Origin: Anthopleura xanthogrammica
Lineage: Eukaryota > Cnidaria > Anthozoa > Actiniaria > Actiniidae
DNA length: 64,000 nt
Assembly (NCBI GenBank): GCA_964019055.1
Contig: OZ025223.1
Location: 6,636,263 to 6,700,262, forward strand
Reading direction: 5' to 3'
In this document: piece by piece, positions 30,625 to 42,294 of the stretch
How the letters are laid out: every line of letters begins with the position of its first letter
Position numbering within the stretch: the first letter of the stretch is position 1
Notes under the pieces: generated by a model
Seen by the model: only the letters and a program-made list of their open reading frames with translations
Database searches by the model: none
Told to the model about the DNA's origin: nothing
Program-made: the position numbers and the translations under genes

Positions 30625-33600
30625 GTAAGTTCTTGAAAGGTCTTTTCTCATCGAGCAGAGTCTCCCATCTTTTCTCCCTTCTTTCTATCTTAAGGTGGCT
30701 GCCTACTATAGAAAAAATCCATGAAAAAGTATTTGAATAACGATTTCTTATACTCAAATTTAATGCTGATTTTAAATCTGGGGGAAAAATTGGGTTTTCC
30801 CCAGTCGTTTTCGAGATATTCACGATTAAACACAAGTTTATAAACAACTTTTTGGAGAAAAGGAAGCGAAAACCAAATTTCTACGAAAAAAATCATAACT
30901 TCACTTGTAAGCAAGCTTTTAACGTTATTTTTTCAGAAAACCTAAATTATACACCGTTTTACAAATATAAGTCAAAAGGTTTGGAAAATATTGAGAAATA
31001 TTGTCAAAATTAATTTTTTATTTATCCTGCCCTTGACAATTTTTGTCTAAAACGAGTGCCAAAAATGTACCCTTACCGCTTTTTCTATGAGTTAAACCCA
31101 TGACATTTTTTTGAAACTTTTTCAAAAGTTTCTATTTTATGTTAAAGTTCAAAACGTGTATGTTCCTCAATTAAAGATTGAAGGTTATTCAGCAGTTCTT
31201 GTGCACACGCACATTGTTGCGTCAAATTGCAGTTTTCATGGCATCATTGCGATTGTATAGTAGCATGCATAGTAGCTTCATTTTTCTATAGAAGGCAGCC
31301 ACCTTAAGTTATACTAAAGGAAAATAGACTCTGCTACCAGGGAAGAAGGTCTCCGTTGGAGTGTTGGCATTATGTTCATATTATTAAAATTGATGATCTT
31401 GATTTGGACGCTTTCTTCAACAGAACAGCTATTTGTTCCCTTCAGACGTTATTTACTTTGAAGTGTCTGGTCAGACCATCACAGCCATAACCGATGATGG
31501 CAGGGTATGGAGAACTGCCGTTGCTAAACATAAAAGCAAAAAGTAAGTGATAGCTTTTTGTCACAAATATTTGATCATTTACTGTAAACTTATTACTATA
31601 CTTTTGATGTAATGCACCTACTGTATCAATGTAAGTCCCATTTGGGGGGGGGGGGGGGGGTATTTTCGAGCAAGGGATTTGACCTGAATAATTACCCGAA
31701 CTGGCTGGCATTTGACTACTGGATAAATATTGGTCAGCAGTCCTTTTCTAATTTGCATACTGCATAATTCCTCATAATTATTCACTGACCTTTCCTCATG
31801 GACAGCTTGGTGCTTCCACCTTAATATAGCTTTATATATACTAGTTATACAATGGTTTCGAGTGGCATACCGTGGAATATCCCACGAGTCACTTGTAGTT
31901 TCTAGTATACACACGAGCCTTTAGGCAAGTGTGTATACAAAGAAAATACAAGTGACGAGTGGGATATCCACGGTATGCCACGAGAAACTATTGTATAACC
32001 ATTTTATCCCACCCCATAGAAATTACAAATGCGTAGATTCAATGCGCAATGCATGATGGGAAGGAAGAGTGAAATACCGACGAATATACAACGGCTTTCC
32101 TGCTTTATGATTGGCTGTATTTTCTATGGTGTGGGATAAAACTATATATCGCTAGTTTCATAGAAATACCCTCTTGTATGTTTCTTTAATCTTTAATCTT
32201 TAATCAATATACTCCTAAAGCAGTGAAGACTATACTAGGAGATAAAATAAAATATAAATACAAGATATGTTCAATAAATTACAAAAATATAAAAATAACA
32301 ATGATAATAAAAATAACTTATAAATACGTATTTACGTGAATGAAAAATACTAATCCGATCTAATAGTTGAAAGGGCATTTGATTTAAAAGTATCTAGACT
32401 ATCTGTATTAGTGTTGCTAAAAGGTATATTGTTCCATAGGACTATAGTTCTTGGATAAAAAGAGAATTTATAAATGTTATTGTTGACTTTCATTTGTTTA
32501 AAATAGAATATGCAACAGCTTTCCTGCTTTCTGATTGGCTGTATTTTCTATGGTGTGGGATAAATTAAGATATGCCTTTGTTTAAAATCTGGGATTCCAC
32601 AAGACAAGTTAGGAAAGCTGTTGTGGCAGAATCCTTCAAAAAATTCATTTCAAAAGTGGCTCAGTTTAGTATTTTTTAGGTAAAATTAGACTTGAGTGGT
32701 GGGCATTTGACCACTCAGTGGAGCCTGGACAGTGGGGTATTTGTTCATTAATCAAATTTTGATTGGCCCGCGTGGTAGGGTTGACCAATTTTTTCCAAAT
32801 ATAGTCAAAAAGTCTGTGCCTGCGATATTTTTGAAAGCTCTCGCTCATCTTGAAAATGGTCTATTTATTATTTGGAATTTACCATGATGCATTGCATTAT
32901 ATTTTGAATAAAGTTGGTTTACCTAAGGTAATTTTTGTTTTTATTTTATTTTATAGAAATAAACAGTGCATTAATCAAGATGCAGGCTCTTCATCAAGTC
33001 ATGCCATCTTCACAGAACTCCTTTCTACAGAAACAAAGAACTGTAACCAAGTTTATAATACTGAGTCTTCAGTTGACATAACTGAGATTTTACCTTCACA
33101 AGCAATCCTTCTTGAACCAAGAATTCAAGCTATATTTACATTGGAAAATTCTTTAATTTCATTTGGTGCAAATAACTCTGGCTGTGTCATTTCATGTTAT
33201 GCGTCAAGAAATCCACATGAGAACAATGTTGTTTCCCTCAATCAGGCAGCTTTTAAAATTTTCTTGAATGCTCCAGCAAATTTGCATAAAGATAAGCTAT
33301 GGCCAACCCCATTACTTTGTTGCCGAGAGAAGACAGAAAATGACTTGTCTTCTAACATTATAGAAAGGAAACTATTCAACTTGTTAGTGCCTACAGGAAA
33401 AACTGATGAATTGAAAATAGTGGCCATTACATGTTTCTTATTAGTAGGAACTCCTGATGGGCAGGTGTTAACTCATGATTTTGACCAAGCTGGTAGTGAG
33501 ATGATAAAAAAGTCGAGTTTTAAACTTCTGTATCATCTGAAACAAAGTGTTGTAGGACTCCATTTGGTTCAATTACCTCAGCTTCATCCTAGCAGCAAAA

Positions 33601-36303
33601 GTACGAAGAGTGAGTGCAGATCTGTAGACGAAAATAACCCAATTCATAATGTCGTTGTTATAATTGGAAGCAAAGGGAAGTGCGTATTGGTCTACCAGAT
33701 TGACGAAACTTGTCATATTTCTAAACACAACCTTGCTGGCCCTATTCATTGCTCAAGTGTCAAGTCTTCAAAAGATTCTACTTGTATAATTTATTCCAAT
33801 GGAAGAGAAGTTTGTATTAGTAACTTGTCTGTAAGTAAGAACAAAAGATGTGAAAAAGATGAACTTAGCATTGTTATGTCAAGTGCTTACATCTGCATCC
33901 CTGACATTTGCTGTGTCTACTCTCTCAGCCCAAAGAATTCTGATGATAACAGTACAGCATCTATTAAAGCTGTTGCTATGACAACAAAGGGTAAACTATT
34001 GGAAATCAGCTTACCTGGACCTGAAAGGAAATTTTCTGCAACTCTGTTTTCAAAGCAACCAGGTCTTCAATTGAAGGAATTGCTTGTTAACATAGAAAAT
34101 GTTGCACTACAAACAAATGTGTTGGAACAGGAGTTAGAATCTATTGACAAAGTATTGGAGCAACTGAATTATGCATCTACACTGATGACCGAATGGACAA
34201 GGACTTTACCTTGTACTGATAGCAATACGATGGATAATAGCCAGTCAAACCAGTATATTTGCTGGAATGTAATGCTTATGCTTGCTTGTGAAGGTAACAT
34301 CTTAACAAACAGGTTACTGTATTCTCTGAAATTTGAAGTGATCAACCAAAGTAGTATTTCTTTATCAAGCCATTGGTCTGTTTTGATATCAATTCAGAAC
34401 AAAAGCTGTGTTCTCTCTTATGCAGTAGCCTTGGATTCCCTCACTCCACAATCATCAAGAGAATTTGTCATAACTCTCCCTGATTCAGTGGATTTAAGAC
34501 ACTGCATAGTAGTAAGGACATTTCTCTGCTGTGATTTTAGTTCTTTGCCGTCGATGTTACCAAGTCAAGTGCAACCTGGTCTGAATGTGAACAACAGCAG
34601 TCTGGTGATTTCACTTGGGGAAAATGAAGTTGACATCCTGAGTTTTGCAAAACTTTCAGTTAACGTTTTTAGCCACGATACTTGCAAGCTTAGTTTGGCC
34701 AATCAAGGTTTATATCTGGAACATATGAAATCATCCTGCAGAGATGACAAGAGTATTTGTTTAAAACAATGCATGGTGGATGATGAGTTATGTGCATTAG
34801 TGGTTCCAGTTTCTAAGACCTTTTTATGTAGCATTGCAAGTATAGGATCTAAAGACAGAAGTGTGGAGGAAAAAGTGCTTCATTTGTTATTGGGAGGTTT
34901 AAACGATAACTGTAATCCCACAAAAGATGCAAAAATAAGTGCTCAAACAAGCAAGGGCAACTGTTGTAATCTGACCGTAACCGTGACAACTAGTACTTCG
35001 GCAGAAGGACCACATGATGGGATTAATATTGTGTTAAAAGCATCAACAAAGATTGGACTGCTGATGCTTCTGGAAGCTGTGATTGCAAGACTGAAGGTGA
35101 GTTTCACAGAAAATGATTACGTTACTGAGAACAACCATTATTGTTAGTTGTAAACTCCCCAGCTGAGTTGACCTTCAGAACAAACTCAAGGTCAACCAAT
35201 CAGAATTGAGGATTCAACACCGTATTTTGACAGATATTTTGATTAGCATTTCCCATTATTCTGCCAAGAGAATTTTTGAAATTTGAGTTCTTCCTTTTTT
35301 TAATTAATCGTAAACGCTAGTTTCAACAAGAAAAGTCTACGTTGAATATTCAGAAAATGCTCAAAAATGCTAACCAAAAATAGTGACCCATAATTCCTTT
35401 TGGGGAGGGTGATCAACTCAGCTGGCCTACAACGCTAATGACTGCTATCAAATAACGTGTTTTAATTTTTTAAATAATCTTATTTTTAATTAGTTCCTTT
35501 CAAAAACCAATGAATGTGCAGTAAGAGCTGATGATTTACAAAGTATCCTGAAAGCTACACAGGTATGTTATGTTCGATAAACTTTAAGTATCAGACTGAG
35601 GTGAATGAGAGTATGTGTTATTGGAGTGGATTATCAGATCTGATAGACAAAAGTACATGTACATGTATGAAAGGCATGGGCTGCACTTGTGCATTTCAAG
35701 TTTAGCTTTCAAGACCTTTAGCTTAACTTTTTCCCATTTTAGACCATGTGTCGTTCTCTTTCTTTGTTTGACAGTTGCATATGAGAAGGCACATGAATAT
35801 GGATGCAACTCAAACAAAGAATCTTATTCTCAAAAGAATGACATTTGGTCTGAAATGGGAAAGAATTACACTCAAGCTTAAAAGTCTTTTGACCCCTTTC
35901 AGCACGTCGGAATGCAGCTCATTTTGGAGGACAAAACAATAGGCTCCAATTCTCAGGAGATTCAAATATTTTGTTTCATCATCCAAATTGAGCTGCTTTG
36001 ATGTCATGTGAAAAGGATCTATAGACCTTTTTAGCTTCGTATACAAATTGCCCATTTCAGACCACATAACATTTCCTTGAGAAACGTTTTTTTTATTAGA
36101 ATATTAACACATGAAAGAATCAACTCCAAAGAGTGGCATCACCTGGTCTGAAATGGGCACAACAAACAACCAAGCTAAAAAGTTTTATTAGCAGTGATTT
36201 TTGAAATCAAACTACAGAAACATATTGAAATATTATTAATTTAATGCTTCTTTCTATTTCTGTTCAGAAGCTCAAGTTCAAGTATGGGCAGTTCAATATT
36301 TAA
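30463..36303 (+). CDS. FAAP100: FAAP100 homolog (Fanconi anaemia core complex-associated protein 100), five exons
   Basis: Exons 30463-30624, 31424-31542, 32957-35096, 35494-35562 and 36268-36303 join at GT/AG sites with matching phases (0, 2, 0, 0). They give 841 codons plus TAA, against 881 in human FAAP100 as I recall it. The match lies in short motifs in the right order: a TPDGQVLTHD segment like human LPDGQL, GPIHC, ICCVYSLS near human ICSVVSLS, TTKGKLLE near human SAKGRLM, and LKELLVNIENVA near human IKELLSGIGNIS. FAAP100 joins FANCB and FANCL in the ubiquitin ligase module of the Fanconi core complex, acting in interstrand crosslink repair in the nucleus. The last, 12-codon exon is the least certain. 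The introns contain transposon relics. Confidence 0.8.
31424..31542 (+). CDS. FAAP100: FAAP100 homolog exon 2
   Basis: Acceptor TTCAACAG, donor AA|GTAAGT; reads YLFPSDVIYFEVSG, fitting the beta-propeller-like N-terminus (FPD-V-LE in the human protein). Confidence 0.75.
31844..31999. repeat. 156-bp imperfect palindrome
   Basis: GTTATACAATGGTTTCGAGTGGCA pairs (imperfectly) with the right end at 31977-31999. Inner words CCGTGG/CCACGG and GTATACACAC/GTGTGTATAC also pair. Confidence 0.7.
32003..32141. mobile_element. small MITE with TTTATCCCAC...GTGGGATAAA ends
   Basis: Inverted ends flank about 100 bp. Its right end (GGCTTTCCTGCTTT...GTGTGGGATAAA, 32092-32140) is repeated directly at 32516-32565 beyond the non-LTR fragment. 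Confidence 0.55.
32190..32510 (-). pseudogene. non-LTR retrotransposon 3' end (reverse orientation)
   Basis: On the minus strand 32493-32351 encode a short frame ending in RSD-stop that contains FYPRTIVLWNNIPFSNTNT and LDTFKSNAL, the usual RT C-terminal signature. The 3' tail is ATTAAAG repeated at 32188-32206. Only the tail of the element is present. Confidence 0.65.
32957..35096 (+). CDS. FAAP100: FAAP100 homolog exon 3 (main exon)
   Basis: 2140-bp exon after TTTATAG, ending AAG|GTGAGT. It carries most of the protein, including the LKELLVNIENVALQTNVLEQ coiled-coil segment that is the best family marker. Confidence 0.82.
35494..35562 (+). CDS. FAAP100: FAAP100 homolog exon 4
   Basis: 23 codons between TTAATTAG and CAG|GTATGT; phase 0 on both sides. 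Confidence 0.6.
35733..35859. mobile_element. MITE with CCCATTTTAGACCA ends, copy 1
   Basis: Inverted ends CCCATTTTAGACCA / TGGTCTGAAATGGG. Internal AACAAAGAATCTTATTCTCA resembles the copy at 58966-59099. Confidence 0.65.
36050..36158. mobile_element. MITE with GCCCATTTCAGACCA ends, copy 2
   Basis: Ends GCCCATTTCAGACCA and TGGTCTGAAATGGGC are exact inverted repeats around a divergent centre. Confidence 0.7.
36268..36303 (+). CDS. FAAP100: FAAP100 homolog exon 5 (probable last exon)
   Basis: After TTTCTATTTCTGTTCAG the phase-0 frame reads KLKFKYGQFNI then TAA. It keeps the full coding sum divisible by three. It is short, so a different terminal exon beyond the window's visible signals is possible. 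Confidence 0.45.
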   Translation, partial: KLKFKYGQFNI

Positions 36304-36313
36304 TTTACTCTTA

Positions 36314-36533
36314 CCACAGGTAGCCCAAGCTATGGTTCTGAATAGCTATATTTATAGAGAATGTATGGCAGATCATACAATATCTTTAAAATAAAATAAA
36401 TTACATCATTTATTGTTTCATTAACTGTATATCAATGTTTTCTTGCATGCTTTGTGGTTTCCTGACGGTTTGGCTGTATTTTAAGGCGATTTTAGGAAAT
36501 GTTATTCAGAACCATAGCTTGGGCTACCTGTGC
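36314..36533. mobile_element. MITE, GCACAGGTAGCCC family, copy 2
   Basis: Ends CACAGGTAGCCCAAGCT and AGCTTGGGCTACCTGTG, extended by ATGGTTCTGAATA, about 30 bp each. Flanked by TCTTA at 36309-36313 and 36534-36538. It sits 10 bp after the FAAP100 stop. Confidence 0.85.
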
Positions 36534-36539
36534 TCTTAA

Positions 36540-37032
36540 GATAGAATGGTAACAATTACATGTAGATAAAAGTAAAAGAAACCAAAAATGACACTAAAAT
36601 AAGTGTAGCTTATTTACATATTAAAAACAAAATTAAGTGAATTAGTAAATTTGTACAGTTTTCACGTAATAAGGTCCAGTTTAGACGTTGAATTTCAATT
36701 TTTTTGAATTGAAACCGGGCCTCAGCCATTAATAGTAAATCAGATTAGCTGACTGCTACCAAGGAGAGAGAAAATTCTATTGTTGTGCCTCCAGTCACGG
36801 CTGCCATCACGATCGAATATAGTGGAAAGAGGTTCAGCCCAAAATTTTGCAAGATCCCAGTGCAAGTCATGCAAAATCTCAGTCCTAGTTATAGAGTTAG
36901 AGTAAGAGCTTTTCTAGGAATGGATAAATCCCAGTCCCAGTGCATGAAATCCCATTTCACCAGCCCCCCAAAAAAGGCTCCCATTTTACCCCTTGAGGAC
37001 CCTCTGCAAAACATCTATTATGCATTACTAGC
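36540..37032. other. intergenic, nothing recognised
   Basis: No gene pattern; leads into the minisatellite. Confidence 0.35.
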
Positions 37033-37535
37033 TTGCGTAGCCTGCGTAGCCTGCGTAGCCTGCGTAGCTTGAGTAGCCTGCGTAGCCTGCGTAGCCTGCG
37101 TAGCCTGCGTAGCTTGAGTAGCCTGCGTAGCCTGCGTAGCCTGCGTAGCCTGCGTAGCCTGCGTAGCCTGCGTAGCCTGCGTAGCCTGCGTAGCTTGCGT
37201 AGCTTGAGTAGCCTGCGTAGCCTGCGTAGCCTGCGTAGCCTGCGTAGCCTGCGTAGCCTGCGTAGCCTGCGTAGCCTGCGTAGCCTGCGTAGCCTGCGTA
37301 GCCTGCGTAGCCTGCGTAGCCTGCGTAGCCTGCGTAGCCTGCGTAGCCTGCGTAGCTTGAGTAGCCTGCGTAGCCTGCGTAGCCTGCGTAGCCTGCGTAG
37401 CCTGCGTAGCCTGCGTAGCCTGCGTAGCCTGCGTAGCTTGCGTAGCTTGAGTAGCCTGCGTAGCCTGCGTAGCCTGCGTAGCCTGCGTAGCCTGCGTAGC
37501 CTGCGTAGCCTGCGTAGCCTGCGTAGCCTGCGTAA
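37033..37535. repeat. 9-bp minisatellite (GCCTGCGTA)n
   Basis: About 55 tandem nonamers, mostly GCCTGCGTA, interrupted by CTTGAGTAG and CTTGCGTAG variants at 37069, 37111, 37193-37204, 37356 and 37437-37448. The variant spacing suggests higher-order duplication of blocks. All three plus frames stay open, but only because the unit lacks stops. Confidence 0.92.
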
Positions 37536-38339
37536 GGTGGCCGAGAGGGGTTTGGAGGAAATAGGTTTAATGGCCTGATACCATCCCCTGCTTATTTGAC
37601 TATTGTACGATCAGAATAGCTCTATTTCGTTATCTTTGAAAGCATCCGACTGGGAACGAATATTCTACACCAAAGCAAAGTATGGATTCTCACAGCCCCC
37701 CACCCCCACCTCTCTATAGAAAGCGCTCTTGAATTTTTAGTGTTTGGGTTGCGGCGCTTATTCGGGGAAGCACTTATTGGAGACAGCGCTCTTTGATATT
37801 TTGTTCTCATATCAGGGTGACACGGGGGTATCGGTCGAATCAGGGACAATTATTTTCATGAATTCACGAATCACGAAATATGATTAAAAAATACTTAAGA
37901 TAGTACGCGCGCTCTCATTGGTCGAGAGCTGTGTTTTCATCACGCTATGAAGGCACGGAAATGACGGAAATAAAATCGACTTCGTCTCGGGTTTTCACTG
38001 ATCTGCTCTCGAATTCTCCCAAACGCGTAGCCTCGGTTTTCACCAGGCTATGAAGGCACGGAGAAAATGTTTTATTTCTTAATTAATGAATAACCTTACA
38101 TGTAATTGCGCAAGGATTCAGGGTGTAATACGAATTTTCGCGAATCACGATCTTCAAAATAAGGTCTCACACATTACGGGGGGACTGAAATTCACGAATC
38201 ACTGACTTATTTTTTGAATTTCACGAATCATGGTCCAAAAAAGGCAGAATCACGCGCAACGCCCCCCCCCCCCCCCCCCCCCCCGTAAGTAAGTGACTCT
38301 TCATCGAGAGCGGCGCTTAATCGAGGAGTTTTGGCCCTA
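37536..38339. other. intergenic, nothing recognised
   Basis: Contains repeated CACGAATCACGA words (37866-38235) and a poly-C run at 38263-38284. Confidence 0.4.
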
Positions 38340-39169
38340 AGCTAGGCCCTACCCACACTGTGCTTTGGGCAACTTTTTTCAACGAAGAGCGTTCTCCAGG
38401 TGAAAACATTTAAGAACCAAACCCTGACGGTTATAAAAAAAATAAAGAAGCTTTCGAGAAAAGCTAGCTGACTGACGAACATACGATGCCTCAGTTTTCT
38501 GTTTTCAATGTGTACACGCTCGCAAAACATTTGATCCGGTCATTTTACAATGAAGACGCAGGCGTGGGAGTTTCTAGGTCTGTATTTGCATACAAAAAGC
38601 GATAATCCACAAAATTAAACTGCCTTCAGCTCACATACCCGCTGTGGTTTACTCTCTGCAATAAATGGTTAATCCAGAAGTGTTATTGAGACCACCTGAA
38701 TTCATTTTAGCAGCATAGCTAATGATCCTTCAGGAGATTTTTTAAATCATGCGAGATTTAATGCCAAGGGTCTTCTTAATAATACGATGAATTATCTAAT
38801 GGTTATCTTTGGACGATATTATTTTCTTATCTGGTCATCTCCCATGCACTTCTCCCAAGCGTTCCATATCCCATAAAAAGGAAAGCCAGTTTTTGCATAG
38901 GCTCAGAATTTAGCCGTCGGGGTTTCGTACGCGCTCGCGATACTCTCCCTCGACGGCTGAAATCTGAGCCTAGTTTGTGCAATGCTATACATTTTTCATG
39001 AACTAAATCCCATTGAATGGTGGTAGAATTAATGATTTTTTTACTGCTATTTTTACAAACATGCAAAGACCTAATATAACTTTCGCTTTCGTCAATCAAA
39101 CTTCAGAAGAAAAATCGCCGACCGACTGAATTAGATAATTTTTACAAGAGTCAACAACAGCTTGAGCAG

Positions 39170-39356
39170 AGGCGTAGCCAGGGAGGCCCCAGGGGGTTGG
39201 CCTTTTTTGTTTGGCTAGTTTGGTTTTTTTTCTTTTTTTTTTTCTTTTGGTTGGCCGTTTTTTGCCAGGTCTTTCTTTGCTTGGCCGTTTTTTTGGTTTA
39301 TGTTCTGAAAACGGGTTTTGGGTCCTCCCTATGACAAAATCCTGGCTACGTCCCTG
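39170..39356. mobile_element. MITE with GCGTAGCCAGG...CCTGGCTACG ends
   Basis: The ends GCGTAGCCAGG and CCTGGCTACGTCCC are inverted repeats; the centre is T-rich. It marks the left edge of the extra block in the inverted duplication. Confidence 0.6.
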
Positions 39357-39859
39357 TTGAGTCAGTTGATTACTCAAGGTATGTTAAGGCCTGGGTTAAC
39401 TTCCACATCCCTATAATACTTTGGGGGGAGGGAGGCAGCAACGAGAAATATCGTTAATATTACATACCATGAAGATAAATAAGAATTGAATGAAAACCAC
39501 GTAAATAAATCATATTTCCAATCGATTCACACAGGGGATAAAGGAGGGAAAAAAGTATGAAAAAACCTCAAAGTGTTCACGGTTCGAGTGTCCTCACTGT
39601 AAGGACTTTTTTCCAATATTCAAAGACTTATTTTCAAGGAAAAATCAAGGACTTTTTAAAGACTTTTCGAGATAAATGGTCAAATTCAAGGACTTTGCAA
39701 GGCTGTACGAAGCATGAAACAAAATTTGAAGACCATGAAGCAGGATTCCAATATCAGTATTCATTCTGAGTATATGGTAAGAGACCGAATTGGACGACAC
39801 TCAATCCTGTTATCAATGGATCATGATTATTACCGTTCCGAGAAAAAGATTTTTATGAT

Positions 39860-40515
39860 AAACAAACTGGTCGTCCAGTATGACGAGAACAAGCTCCAGT
39901 TGAACGAAAGTAAATGCAAAGAGATGCGAATCTCCTTTGCCAAGAACGAGGCTGAGCTCGCTGCTATTGTCATCAACGAGAAGGCTATCGAGGTTGTGTC
40001 GAGTGCCAAACTACTTGGCCTGAACATTTCCAACGATCTGAAATTGAACTGCCACTTGTCAGAAATCTCGCGGAAGGTCTTCGCAAGGCTCTACTTCAGC
40101 GTCGCAGCCATAGCAATTTATAACTTTAATTTTTTTACACTACATGTGTCCATCCATCATAGAGCACGATTCTCCAGTTTTTCATAATTCACATCCCATC
40201 TACCTGTCAGACGAACTGAAGAGTTTACAGAAGCGCGCTGTGAGAATCGTATTCCCTTTTGTCACCTACTGTGAGGCACTATTTGCTAGCTTAGAGACAC
40301 TTTCTGATCGGAGACAGGCTCAAACGGTCAAAATGTTTCAGGACATCACTAATACTCCTGATCACAAATTATGCAAATTATTACAAGAGCCAAACGAATG
40401 TAGTTTCAATCTGAGAAATAGTCGAAGATATCACGTTCCCATTTGCAAAACGAACAGAATAAAGAATAGTTTTTTCTACAGCTGCAATTGTATATAGACG
40501 ATTTTATCAGAAGTT
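39860..40515 (+). pseudogene. non-LTR RT C-terminal fragment, copy 1
   Basis: The first frame carries YDENKLQLNESKCKEM and SSAKLLGLNISNDL. After a frameshift near 40130 a second frame reads DSPVFHNS, YLSDELKSLQKRAVRI and CSFNLRNSRRYHVPICKTNR. These are the thumb and C-terminal region of a CR1/L2-like RT. The same frameshift is present in copy 2 at 43886-44549. Confidence 0.75.
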
Positions 40516-40519
40516 TTAT

Positions 40520-41857
40520 GGAATATAATGATAGTGGGACCTGCAAATTGTGGGAAAACTTTTATGCTTAATCCGTTGAATACCCATTGCCAGAAATATT
40601 GGACATTGTCAGCGGTGTTACGCATGAATGAAAATGAAGTGGTTTTCTAGAGGAAAAATATAACTACATGGTTTCCAAGCACATATTTATATTCAACTAT
40701 GATGTTAGTAAAACAATTCTTGCCAAAAAATAGTTACTTGACAATCAAAAGAACAACTATTACTTTTCTGTTGATAAGCCTCACCACAGGAAGCCCATGA
40801 AGGACAAGAAACAAGTTTCAAACGTAAATCGTTACTTTAAGCTTCCTTATTGTATCTCAGCAGTCAATAGGAGCTTGTAAAAACAAAATGGCGATATTTA
40901 GGGGGTTTTGAAGCTGTTTGGAGCAGTTCTCTGTGGTTTCTTGTCATTTTTAACTGAAAACTACGAGCTAACAACGCGTCGAATCGCTTAAAATTTAACC
41001 TAACTTCAAGCTTCTTGGGAACCTACATTCTGAAGGCATGCTGTCTATTTTGAGCGGTTTTGGATTTATTAAACACTCGTTTGGTGATATCGAGGTGGAG
41101 CTCTTTTACTTTTAAATTTTTTCGAGCTCAACTAAGACGATTTTGGGGTCAAGTGTGGCCAGATTTATAGACGATGTATGGAATCTAGAGCTTTCGAAGC
41201 CTTTCGAAGGCAAGTAGTCCGGGAACCAATATGTCGCATGATTCAATGATCATTTTACGCTTATTTAGTAGCTTGTAGGGTGGGTTGTTTGTCGCGATGT
41301 GGAGCTCAGAGGAAATAAAACCCTATTCGCCGTAAATAGAGGAAGCTCTATATTCCCCACACATTTCCTATAAGACTCGGCGGCTATTTTGTAAGCTGAA
41401 ACGCATCATTGCGCATGGATGAGCAGGCTCATGTCCCATATTTCTGGCAATGATATATAAGACATTTTCTAATCCTGCCAGCACTACCTTTGCTTGGGTT
41501 GGAGCTGAGCAATGTGAATCCATATTTTTAAACGATTTTAGATGGTCACCTCAAATTATTCCGTGGCACGATTTCCTTCTCCTTTTAGAGGGGCAAACAG
41601 TTCATCTACCAGCTCCCAAAACACACTATGCAAAAGATATAACTTTTGAGCGTGACACACCAATATTTTGTACTGGAAAATATCCATTAGTGTACATTAG
41701 AAATGGAGTAATCGATGAAAGAGAATCTGAAATGATGTCTGTACGCTGGAAGATATTTAATTTTAATAGTCAAATACCAGAGGAGGAACAAAAATCAATT
41801 CCTTCATGCCCTAAATGTTTTGCAAGGCTAATATTGTCTCATACGCAAACAGAATAA
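40520..41857 (+). pseudogene. SF3-helicase-like ATPase, split by an inserted MITE
   Basis: Left part (40520-40582): GPANCGKT, a Walker A P-loop, at 40537-40560. Right part (41456-41857): IFLNDFRW, a Walker B-like motif, then TPIFCTGKYP, a motif-C-like sensor strand, and a SCPKCFARL tail before TAA at 41855. Spacing and order fit a superfamily 3 helicase as found in Rep-type proteins of small viruses and replicative transposons. An 871-bp element sits between the P-loop and the rest, at TA, and the flanking frames are in register. The N-terminal endonuclease region is absent. Whether the source was a transposon or an old viral copy is open. Confidence 0.6.
40583..41453. mobile_element. 871-bp non-autonomous DNA element, copy 2
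   Basis: Same element as 26926-27795. TIR CCATTGCCAGAAATAT / ATATTTCTGGCAATGA; TA duplication at 40581-40582 and 41454-41455. Its removal restores the SF3-like frame, which fixes the insertion point and the TA duplication. Confidence 0.9.
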
Positions 41858-41893
41858 CGCTATGATTACGAATGAAATTTGAACCATTCATAT

Positions 41894-41989
41894 GAACGGT
41901 CTACAACGGTCTACCAAGATACTTAAGAAGATTAACCATTGTTTTCTTAAACCTATTGTGGTAGACCGTTGCGATTTGGTAGACCGTTC
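41894..41989. repeat. short inverted repeat with GGTCTAC words
   Basis: GAACGGTCTACAACGGTCTACCA pairs with TGGTAGACCGTTG...TGGTAGACCGTTC. Could be transposase-binding repeats or a small hairpin element. Confidence 0.65.
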
Positions 41990-42294
41990 GTAGTATAAGA
42001 TACACTTATAGAAGTAAAGCTATCGCCATTTCAGAACGTTCTGCAGTATTTTTTGAACCAATTCACGTTGAAATTTTATCGTTAAAAGTTATAGAACGAA
42101 TATATTCGTAGGCAAAGTGTTTATTCATGAGTTTATACCTAATACCAGAAATAGGTAACGTATTAAATGTACATATGTTGAAGAACTTATGCTTGTTGTT
42201 TGTGTTTAGGAAATTTTGTACAAGGTAACGAAAGCTTATGTAAAATATTTGAGAAATTACATAACAACTTGGATATATATGTTTCAATATTTTT

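Larger units (their letters stand above)
31543..32956 (+). other. FAAP100 intron 2 with nested repeats
   Basis: 1.4-kb intron. It holds a poly-G run (31645-31662), a 156-bp palindrome, a MITE with TATCCCACACCATAGAAA-type ends, and a reversed non-LTR 3' fragment, each listed separately. Confidence 0.7.

Noticed and set aside
30602..30914. Minus-strand frames in FAAP100 intron 1
   Set aside because: No splice signals or motifs; this intron portion looks like decayed repeat DNA.
36785..37578. Arg-Ser-Leu repeat frame and Val-Ala-Cys repeat frame
   Set aside because: They come from the 9-bp minisatellite, whose unit lacks stop codons in all plus frames.
39096..39377. Lys/Arg-rich minus-strand frame
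   Set aside because: Translation of the T-rich centre of a MITE; no family or start context.
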